Positions 35,898 to 42,760 of a stretch of 64,000 nt of DNA are shown here, piece by piece (position 1 is the first letter of the stretch; each line of letters opens with the position of its first letter). Source of the DNA: Cellulophaga sp. BC115SP (GTDB lineage Bacteria > Bacteroidota > Bacteroidia > Cytophagales > Spirosomataceae); assembly GCF_009905545.1 (NCBI RefSeq), contig NZ_JAAALB010000001.1:124001-188000 (forward strand). Direction: 5' to 3'. The translations under genes and the position numbers were made by a program. The notes under the pieces were generated by a model, which saw nothing but the letters and a program-made list of their open reading frames with translations, did no database searches and had not been told where the DNA came from.

Positions 35898-37403
35898 ATG
35901 AAAAAAATTCATAAGCTCCTCGTTGCCAACCGTGGCGAAATTGCTTTGCGTGTGATGCGTACTGCTCGTGAAATGGGTATCAAAACTGTTGCTATCTATT
36001 CGGAGGCCGATCGTTTGGCACCACATGTAAAATTTGCAGATGAAGCTGTTTGTGTAGGTCCTCCCCCATCCAATCAATCGTATTTATTAGGTGATAAAAT
36101 CATTCAAATTTGTAAAGATTTGAACGTTGACGCTATTCACCCAGGTTATGGATTCTTGTCTGAAAATGCAGCCTTTTGTAAAAAAGTAACAGATGCAGGC
36201 ATCATTTTTATTGGTCCGTCGCCTGAGAGTATTGAGGTGATGGGTGACAAACTTTCTTCGAAACACGCAGTTGCTAAATATAATATTCCCATGGTCCCAG
36301 GCACACCTGATGCCGTGACCGACCGTGAAGTTGCTAAGCAAAAATCGAAAGACATTGGTTATCCAGTCCTCATCAAGGCATCTGCTGGTGGTGGCGGTAA
36401 GGGTATGCGTGTGGTAGAAAATGAAGAAGAGTTTGACGAACAAATGGACCGTGCAGTTTCCGAAGCCATTGCATCTTTTGGAAATGGTGCTGTTTTCGTA
36501 GAAAAATATATCACTTCACCTAAGCATATCGAAATTCAAGTATTAGGCGATAAGCATGGCAATATTGTTCACCTTTTTGAAAGAGAATGTTCAGTGCAAC
36601 GTCGTCACCAAAAAGTAGTAGAAGAAGCACCTTCGGCTGTATTAACACCCGAAATTCGTGCAGCAATGGGACAATGTGCCGTGGATGTAGCTCGCGCTTG
36701 TAATTACTATGGCGCAGGTACAGTAGAATTTATTGTAGACGAAAAGTTAGATTTTTATTTCTTAGAAATGAATACTCGTCTACAAGTAGAACACCCAGTG
36801 ACAGAACAAATTACTGGAGTAGATTTAGTAAAAGAAATGATTCTGATTGCAGAAGGACATCCTATTTCGTTCAAACAAGAAGATCTAACAATTAATGGTC
36901 ATGCCGTTGAATGTAGAGTTTGTGCAGAAGATCCTCGCAATAACTTTTTACCAGATGTGGGTACACTTACGACTTATGTACGACCACAAGGCAATGGCGT
37001 GCGTGTAGACGATGGTATGGAACAGGGAATGGCTATTCCTATCTATTATGACCCAATGATTGCTAAGTTGATTACCTATGGTAAAGACCGTAATGAAGCT
37101 ATCGATAAAATGATTCGTGCAATTGATGAATATCAAATTACAGGAATTCAAACAACACTTCCATTTTGCAAATTTGTATTGCGTCATGAAGCGTTTCTTT
37201 CTGGTCAATTCGATACACGTTTTATCAGTCTTTATTATACTCCTGAGGTTTTGGATACTGCGCCAGATGCAGATGAAGAAGCTATCGCAGCAGCATTGGC
37301 AGCACACTTGATTCTTCATAAAAAAGCAACGCCAAGTCAAGAAAGTACTGGTGGTCAATTGGTTAAAAGTCAATGGAAATCTAACCGTACTGCTTTGAGA
37401 TAG
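35898..37403 (+). CDS. accC: biotin carboxylase subunit of an acyl-CoA carboxylase
   Basis: The 501-residue ATP-grasp enzyme starts with LLVANRGEIALRVMRTAREMG and contains KASAGGGGKGMRVV (about 160), the ERECSVQRRHQKVVEEAPS block and EMNTRLQVEHPVTE (about 290). It carboxylates biotin on a carrier protein using ATP and bicarbonate. It is about 50 residues longer than a minimal AccC; the extra C-terminal tail (from about 450) has an acidic-alanine helix ending QWKSNRTALR. This extended form is often the propionyl-CoA carboxylase subunit, and methylmalonyl-CoA mutase is encoded 5 kb upstream. No biotin carrier or carboxyltransferase gene is adjacent. Confidence 0.85.
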   Translation: MKKIHKLLVANRGEIALRVMRTAREMGIKTVAIYSEADRLAPHVKFADEAVCVGPPPSNQSYLLGDKIIQICKDLNVDAIHPGYGFLSENAAFCKKVTDAGIIFIGPSPESIEVMGDKLSSKHAVAKYNIPMVPGTPDAVTDREVAKQKSKDIGYPVLIKASAGGGGKGMRVVENEEEFDEQMDRAVSEAIASFGNGAVFVEKYITSPKHIEIQVLGDKHGNIVHLFERECSVQRRHQKVVEEAPSAVLTPEIRAAMGQCAVDVARACNYYGAGTVEFIVDEKLDFYFLEMNTRLQVEHPVTEQITGVDLVKEMILIAEGHPISFKQEDLTINGHAVECRVCAEDPRNNFLPDVGTLTTYVRPQGNGVRVDDGMEQGMAIPIYYDPMIAKLITYGKDRNEAIDKMIRAIDEYQITGIQTTLPFCKFVLRHEAFLSGQFDTRFISLYYTPEVLDTAPDADEEAIAAALAAHLILHKKATPSQESTGGQLVKSQWKSNRTALR

Positions 37404-37404
37404 T

Positions 37405-37640
37405 GTTGATTGAGTGGATTTTGATTGAGTGATTGGCGATATTCTTTATTCGTGGAGATGCAATATTTTACGTCTAAATAAGAGTCATCCAGTATTGTAG
37501 TATCATTAAAAAAGCGGTCGAAAAGTAATTTTCGACCGCTTTTTTAATGATACTATCTTGAGTTTCACTTGGCTTAAGACACTAAACATTTCGTCTTAAG
37601 TTGAGCATACAAATTTTAACCCAATTACTCAATTAGATAG
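37405..37640. repeat. MITE-like element, copy 2
   Basis: The element fills the gap between convergent accC and the OmpA-like gene. It has weak terminal repeats (TTGATTGAGTG type), an AGATGCAATA/TTTTACGTCT hairpin and a 26-bp GCGGTCGAAAA terminator stem. Its internal order matches copies at 4682 and 57653. Confidence 0.55.
37499..37554. terminator. bidirectional terminator with GCGGTCGAAAA core
   Basis: A perfect stem of about 26 bp (37499-37524 with 37529-37554) closes on a GTAA loop, with A and T tracts. It serves accC and the opposing gene. Confidence 0.85.
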
Positions 37641-37645
37641 AAGTA

Positions 37646-39025
37646 CTATTTCTTCACTACTTTCACTTCAATTCTTCTATTTTTTGCTTTACCTTCCTCT
37701 GTGGTATTTGATGCTACAGGAACAAATGGACCTTTACCGTCAAAGTCAATACGAATAGCGCTAATACCGTTGGTAACCAACATATTACGAATAGCAAACG
37801 CACGCTTACGCGACATTGTCTTATTCTGAAGAGTATCGCCAGTATTGTCTGTATGGCTAGTAATTTTTACTTGAACCTTTGGAAAAGCTGTCATGATTTT
37901 TGCTAAATCTTGAATATTCTTTTCTCCACCTGCTACCAAAGTTGCTGTATTACCTTCGAAAGCCACATTCTCTAATACAAACACTTGTGAAGGACGACTT
38001 GCAGTGTCTGCCACATATTTAGTAAAACGCTCCACAAATGATCCTGGTAGTGTTTCAATGGTTTGTCCATTAGGCAATGCAATACCAGTCAACTTAACTT
38101 CAGCAGCTGTGTTTGACGAGTCTAACTTTGATACAGCTGTATCTTTTGGCAAAGCTGTTGTATCGATTTCAGCACCTGTTACTTGCTCAACTTGCGTGCT
38201 ATCTACTTCATCAGCACTACTAGAAAATGTTGATTGCCAATCATAATTTACCAAAAAATAAGCGGCTACTGCTACTACTAAAGCTATAATACTGGCAGGA
38301 AATACCCATTTTGGAAGTGGTTGGCGTTCTTCATCTTCAGACTCATAATTTTTGCTAGAGTAAGTAACAACCTTATCTTTATCATCAGAGATTTTTGGCG
38401 CTGTTGGAGCAGGCACACCCGGAGAACGTAAAGGAGCGCCAGATGCAAACTGTACAGGCTTTAACTCTTGACTCATGAATGTTGCCAAGCCTAGAACATC
38501 AATCATTTTTACTTGAAGACTTTCTGGCGTTTCACCTAATAAATAACTCTTCAATTCGAGAACCGTATTGGCTAGTGTACTTTTATCGGCATTCTGATTT
38601 GTAACTACTTTACCAAGTCTTCCAATCACCACTGGCATCACAAAAGCCAATAATGAAGTAGCTGAAGAATTACGAACACCTGCAAACTGAGAAATCAAGG
38701 TAGCAATAGAGCTTTTTTTATCAGGAAGCAACATGCTTACCAAGCTATGACCTTTTTCAACTACTTTGGCAAAACTTTCACGATCCTGAACAACACTTGA
38801 AATTTCAGAAAGAATGGCACCATCGTGACCTCCCTTTTGGATAACATTCATGAGTGTAGTAGCGCCAGCCTCATTTGTAGCTCTTTTCATAATACCTCCA
38901 ATAATGGTTGGTACTAGCGCCTCTATCGCCAACTTTACTTTGTCTTCTTTTTCACCTACTAGCGAGGCAGCTTTTACACTGATGTCTCCCCCTAATAACT
39001 CTTTCAACTCTACAATTAAATTCAT
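37646..39025 (-). CDS. DUF937-OmpA domain membrane protein
   Basis: The 459-residue protein joins an N-terminal DUF937 (YidB-like) helical region (about 1-190; ALVPTIIGGIMKRA and FVMPVVIGRLGKV), a single TM helix (about 246-264, WVFPASIIALVVAVAAYFLV), a Ser/Thr/Asp-rich linker, and a C-terminal OmpA peptidoglycan-binding domain (about 345-459) with ITSHTDNTGDTLQNKTMSRK and KGPFVPVASNTTEEGKAKNR. The cytoplasmic domain and periplasmic cell-wall anchor are thus in one chain. Its function is unknown; it may act in envelope organisation. It is monocistronic. Confidence 0.8.
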   Translation of the reverse strand: MNLIVELKELLGGDISVKAASLVGEKEDKVKLAIEALVPTIIGGIMKRATNEAGATTLMNVIQKGGHDGAILSEISSVVQDRESFAKVVEKGHSLVSMLLPDKKSSIATLISQFAGVRNSSATSLLAFVMPVVIGRLGKVVTNQNADKSTLANTVLELKSYLLGETPESLQVKMIDVLGLATFMSQELKPVQFASGAPLRSPGVPAPTAPKISDDKDKVVTYSSKNYESEDEERQPLPKWVFPASIIALVVAVAAYFLVNYDWQSTFSSSADEVDSTQVEQVTGAEIDTTALPKDTAVSKLDSSNTAAEVKLTGIALPNGQTIETLPGSFVERFTKYVADTASRPSQVFVLENVAFEGNTATLVAGGEKNIQDLAKIMTAFPKVQVKITSHTDNTGDTLQNKTMSRKRAFAIRNMLVTNGISAIRIDFDGKGPFVPVASNTTEEGKAKNRRIEVKVVKK

Positions 39026-39269
39026 ATCAAATGTTTTAAGATTATTCTATCGAGATTTTAGATAAGCAATAGGCACTGTTTGTATGATAAGGTACACAAC
39101 AACTCCATTTTTTTGCTCAAAAATACAATCCTTCCTTGATATTTGGCGCATATTTTCCAATATCTTATCAAATCATTTTATCAACGCCCTTGTTGACTTG
39201 TTTAATGCAAAATAGATGTTAAAAAAGTGAAATTCTTCGAAAAAAATTTAATTACCAAAACATGAACCT

Positions 39270-39277
39270 TAACTTTG
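39270..39277 (+). promoter_or_regulatory. -7 promoter element of hisB
   Basis: TAACTTTG matches TAnnTTTG and lies about 73 bp upstream of the ATG at 39350. It falls across the alternative TTG start at 39275, which argues against that start. Confidence 0.4.
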
Positions 39278-39349
39278 TGGCTCCATATAAAAAGGATAGC
39301 TCAAATTTTACCTCCAAAGGCTCTATCCTCAGACGCAATCACAAAAACA

Positions 39350-40471
39350 ATGAAAAAAGTTTTATTTATCGACCGTGACGGTACTATCATTCAGGAGCCT
39401 CCTGTCGATTTTCAAGTTGATTCATTAGAAAAATTAGCTTTTTTACCTAAAGCCATCTCTAATCTTCGCAAAATTGCTGAGGAAACTGACTATGAACTGG
39501 TTATGGTAACCAATCAAGATGGTTTAGGCACAGACTCTTTCCCTGAGAATACGTTTTGGCCTGCTCACAACAAAATGATGGATACCTTGACAGGTGAGAA
39601 TATCATTTTTGCAGACGTACATATCGACCGTACATTCGAACATGAAAATGCGCCTACTCGTAAGCCTTCAACAGGGATGTTGACTAAATATTTTGATAGC
39701 ACACAATACGATTTGGCAAATTCTTACGTATTGGGAGACCGCTTGACTGACATTCAATTGGCTATCAATCTCGGAGCAAAAGCTATTTATTTAGGAGAAA
39801 AAGCCATTGAGCAACCAGAACATATTGACGCTACAGCTCTAGTTTCGGCTGATTGGGATATCATTTATGAGTTTTTACGTTTGCCCGAACGCAAAGCTTC
39901 GGTAGAAAGAATTACAAAAGAAACTCAAATTTGGGTTGAGCTAAACCTAGACGGTAAGGGAAAATCTCAAATCGAAACAGGTTTGGGCTTCTTTGACCAC
40001 ATGCTTGACCAGTTGGCAAAACACTCTGGCGCAGATTTAAAGGTAAAAGTTGTTGGTGATTTACATATCGATGAGCATCATACCGTCGAAGATACAGCTC
40101 TAGCGCTTGGAGAAGCCTATTTGAAAGCTTTAGGTGATAAAAAAGGTATTGCTCGCTATGGCTATTTCTTATTGCCAATGGACGAAGCCCTCGTACACGC
40201 TGCGATTGATTTCTCTGGACGTAACTGGATGGTTTGGGATGCAAAATATTCTCGTGAGAAAATTGGTGACGTTCCAACTGAAATGTTCTTCCATTTTTTT
40301 AAATCATTTACTGATACAGCCAAGTGTAATTTGAATATCAAAGCAGAAGCTGACAACGAGCATCACAAAATCGAAGCGACTTTCAAAGCCTTTGCAAAAG
40401 CTATCAAAATGGCAACAAAAAGAGAAATCAAGGATTTGGACATTCTTCCATCTACCAAAGGAGTTTTATAG
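39350..40471 (+). CDS. hisB: bifunctional histidinol-phosphatase / imidazoleglycerol-phosphate dehydratase
   Basis: The 373-residue fusion has an N-terminal HAD phosphatase (1-165; FIDRDGTII, then VTNQDGLGT, and [13 protein letters not shown]) and a C-terminal IGPD domain (about 180-373; [32 protein letters not shown] and the [17 protein letters not shown] motif). It catalyses steps 6 and 8 of histidine synthesis. The gene stands alone with its own promoter element, away from any other his gene. Confidence 0.95.
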   Translation: MKKVLFIDRDGTIIQEPPVDFQVDSLEKLAFLPKAISNLRKIAEETDYELVMVTNQDGLGTDSFPENTFWPAHNKMMDTLTGENIIFADVHIDRTFEHENAPTRKPSTGMLTKYFDSTQYDLANSYVLGDRLTDIQLAINLGAKAIYLGEKAIEQPEHIDATALVSADWDIIYEFLRLPERKASVERITKETQIWVELNLDGKGKSQIETGLGFFDHMLDQLAKHSGADLKVKVVGDLHIDEHHTVEDTALALGEAYLKALGDKKGIARYGYFLLPMDEALVHAAIDFSGRNWMVWDAKYSREKIGDVPTEMFFHFFKSFTDTAKCNLNIKAEADNEHHKIEATFKAFAKAIKMATKREIKDLDILPSTKGVL

Positions 40472-40574
40472 TTAAACACGAAAATATAAGTTCAGATAAC
40501 TTTCTTTTTATTGACTTAACAAAAAACTACCCAAAGTTTAGCAGTTAATATATGAATCTTTCAGTTTTGAATTT

Positions 40575-40582
40575 TATCTTTG
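40575..40582 (+). promoter_or_regulatory. -7 element for the 32-residue membrane protein gene
   Basis: TATCTTTG matches TAnnTTTG and lies 49 bp upstream of the ATG at 40632. No TTG sits at the ideal -33 position. Confidence 0.35.
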
Positions 40583-40631
40583 TGGTATCAAAACTGACTG
40601 TTCATTTTCATAAATCTAAAATATAAATACC

Positions 40632-40730
40632 ATGGGTGTTTCAGGAGCTTTATTCTTTATCGTTCTTTTTGTGCTAGCAGCAGTTGTAGGTTCGAGATTA
40701 CAAAAAATCTATAACGAAAGAGGCAAATAA
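40632..40730 (+). CDS. 32-residue single-pass membrane protein
   Basis: A 33-codon frame (ATG to TAA) encodes a short N-terminus, a hydrophobic helix (residues about 6-20, ALFFIVLFVLAAVVG) and a basic tail SRLQKIYNERGK, giving an N-out/C-in single-pass design. It has its own promoter-like element upstream and a good terminator directly downstream, so it is a complete small transcription unit. The family is unknown to me; the size and shape recall small regulatory or stress membrane proteins. Confidence 0.6.
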   Translation: MGVSGALFFIVLFVLAAVVGSRLQKIYNERGK

Positions 40731-41267
40731 GATGTCAAGTATAAAAAAAGAGGACTAAAACAGTTCTCTTTTTTTGTTTAGTTACGCTTCTAAATTACAC
40801 AGTTTCTACTCTATACGTCGCTCGTCCCCCAATAGTACTTTTGAGCTTGTCTCCAGCTCATTTATTCACTCAAAAATACCCAATTTGTAATTACTTAAAT
40901 ATCAGTAGTTTAATTACTAAAAAATCAATAATCATTTCTGGTTAGTATTTCCCTATTTGAATAGCAAATTTCAATACTACTGCGTTCGTGTAATTCAGGG
41001 TTTTCAATGACTAATTTGGCATAATTACTGCTCGTATTTACGCATTAACTTCTTTAAATTCAAGACAATACGGTTATTTTTCCTATTTAAAACTATGCTG
41101 ATTATTAAACTCAAATATTTATTTCGACAACCGTCTTCATACTATCTCTCCCTCCTCAATAAAGTCATTTAAACCGCATTATAGCACTTACTACGCCTAG
41201 CTGTAAATGTCCCATGTTTAAAGCGCCGTCAAGCAAATGATTTTTCACAATTTAAAACCAAGTAGCC
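40731..41267. other. long leader or intergenic region upstream of the fibre-like operon
   Basis: After the terminator at 40749-40775 there are about 490 bp without a gene. A GAGCT/AGCTC hairpin lies near 40844-40860 and a TACTTTTG -7-like element at 40836-40843. A long AT-rich stretch follows up to the ATG at 41268. The length suggests an extended 5' leader or a regulated promoter. Confidence 0.4.
40749..40775 (+). terminator. intrinsic terminator of the small membrane protein gene
   Basis: AGAGGACT pairs with AGTTCTCT around a 5-nt loop and is followed by seven T residues. Confidence 0.8.
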
Positions 41268-41825
41268 ATGAAACAACGTGTTTTCTTCTTATCCGCTCTC
41301 GCACTTTTCTTGCTTTCTAAAATCGAAGTCGTTGGCCAAACAGACTCGCATACCATAGGCATTACGATTCCAGCAGTTACAATGCTAAGAATTGCACCGA
41401 CTGCCAGCAAAAACATAACTATGAATTTTACTTCGCCAAGTACCGCTGGAGATCCCATTGTAGCCCCTAGCAACAATACCTCTCTGTATTTGCAGTATAG
41501 TTCGATTATGACTGCTCCTGCTACGGGTCGTAAAATTTCAGTACAAGCTTCTGCTACGGTAGCAGGTTTGACGATTGCGGTAACCGCAGCAACCCCTAGT
41601 GCAACCAATTTGCAAGGTGCTGGTGGTACAGGCAGTACAATCTCTTCGTTGGGTACTACTGCTGCCGACATTATTACAGGTATTACAAGTTGTGCAACAG
41701 GAACAGGTACTACTGATGGTAGTAATTTAACTTATAGTATTGCTACGACTAGTGCTTCGGCGTACCAAAACCTTCGTTCTGGAACGTCAAGTATTACCGT
41801 AACATATACTTTAGCTGACAACTAA
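41268..41825 (+). CDS. pilin-like secreted subunit, paralogue 1
   Basis: The 185-residue protein has a signal peptide (1-24, ending VVGQ) and a Thr/Ser/Ala-rich, beta-strand mature part with only one cysteine (C162). Its C-terminus reads RSGTSSITVTYTLADN, a terminal strand of alternating hydrophobic residues with Gly 14 from the end. That pattern resembles the donor-strand region of chaperone-usher pilins and spore-coat-U-like proteins. The sequence parallels the protein at 45571-46104 throughout (GITxxxVxxLxxxP near the N-terminus, SAPSTAG, the YQxLRSGTSS tail). It leads an operon with chaperone-like and barrel genes. Fibre subunit is the best guess; I do not recognise a named family. Confidence 0.6.
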   Translation: MKQRVFFLSALALFLLSKIEVVGQTDSHTIGITIPAVTMLRIAPTASKNITMNFTSPSTAGDPIVAPSNNTSLYLQYSSIMTAPATGRKISVQASATVAGLTIAVTAATPSATNLQGAGGTGSTISSLGTTAADIITGITSCATGTGTTDGSNLTYSIATTSASAYQNLRSGTSSITVTYTLADN

Positions 41826-41853
41826 AAGTATCTAAACTCTTTGACATTCAATG

Positions 41854-41910
41854 ACCGTATCTTAAAGAAAAGAAGCTTGTTTGGTCATAGCTTATACTTT
41901 AAGATACGGT
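41854..41910 (+). promoter_or_regulatory. intra-operon stem-loop after the first subunit gene
   Basis: ACCGTATCTTAAAG (41854-41867) is perfectly complementary to CTTTAAGATACGGT (41897-41910), with a 29-nt loop that can form an inner AAGC/GCTT pairing. No U-tract follows, so it looks like an mRNA processing or stabilising hairpin or partial terminator rather than a full terminator. Confidence 0.6.
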
Positions 41911-41944
41911 TGATTTTCCGTACCCATATTAATTTATTTTGCTT

Positions 41945-42742
41945 ATGAATCAACTCATTAAGTGGGCTTTGTGCTGGGCGATTATTTTCTCTTCCTTAAC
42001 TGGATTTTCAAATATTTTAATTTTGAACGGACTCACCCATGAACACGCCATTTTGGGAGAATCTGCTCAAGTAAATGGAGTCATAAAACTAAAAAATGAT
42101 GCTGAGACTGCCGTCAAAGTCCTATTTTATAAACAAGAGTATTTACTTGCCTGTGGTCAAGAATCCAATTTTGCGAGTACGCCAACACACTCGTATTCGT
42201 TAGGGCGTTATCTCACAACTCCGTTATCAGAAAAAATATTAGCGCCCAAAGAAGAATTTGATTTGCCTTATTCTATAGCATTGCCACAAAGCTCTGCTAA
42301 TGGAAGCTATTGGTCTGTTATCATGGTTGAGGCTGCTGACCCCATTACAAGTAGCGATCCTTCAGGGGTAAGTATCAACTCAAAAGTACGATATGCCATT
42401 CAGGTAATTGCCAATAAAGGTGCTTTTGAAAGTCCAAAGCTTTCGTTTTTAGATGTTCGCTATAATACTAAAAACCAGCAGGTTTCAAATAGTCAAGTAG
42501 TAGTTTCGCTCAAAAATGAGGGACGTTTTTCGGCCAAAACCAAGGTGTCATTGGAGATTTATAATGACAAAGGTGAAAAGATAAAAGTGTTTGAAAGTTT
42601 GTCAAGAAGAATTTATCAAGACAAGTGTAATACCTTCGAAGTGGACATTGTAGGACTGCCCAAAGGTAAATACGAGGGAATTTTAATTGCAGATAACGGC
42701 ACAGATTTATTTGCCTCCAATCTTGAATTATCTATTGAGTAA
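41945..42742 (+). CDS. Ig-like periplasmic chaperone candidate
   Basis: The 265-residue protein has a signal peptide (1-23) and two beta-sandwich-like domains: residues about 25-155 (ESAQVNGVIKLKNDAETAVKV, then ILAPKEEFDLPYSIALP and GSYWSVIMVEAA) and about 165-265 (VVVSLKNEGRFSAKTKVSLEI, then GLPKGKYEGILIADNG). The two-domain Ig-like layout and the position between a fibre-subunit-like gene and a large barrel gene match a periplasmic chaperone. The strand pattern also recalls DUF916/DUF3324-type proteins. No PapD signature is clear. A TTG two codons upstream is ignored in favour of the ATG at 41945. Confidence 0.5.
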   Translation: MNQLIKWALCWAIIFSSLTGFSNILILNGLTHEHAILGESAQVNGVIKLKNDAETAVKVLFYKQEYLLACGQESNFASTPTHSYSLGRYLTTPLSEKILAPKEEFDLPYSIALPQSSANGSYWSVIMVEAADPITSSDPSGVSINSKVRYAIQVIANKGAFESPKLSFLDVRYNTKNQQVSNSQVVVSLKNEGRFSAKTKVSLEIYNDKGEKIKVFESLSRRIYQDKCNTFEVDIVGLPKGKYEGILIADNGTDLFASNLELSIE

Positions 42743-42760
42743 AGTAGCCTAGGTTGATCA

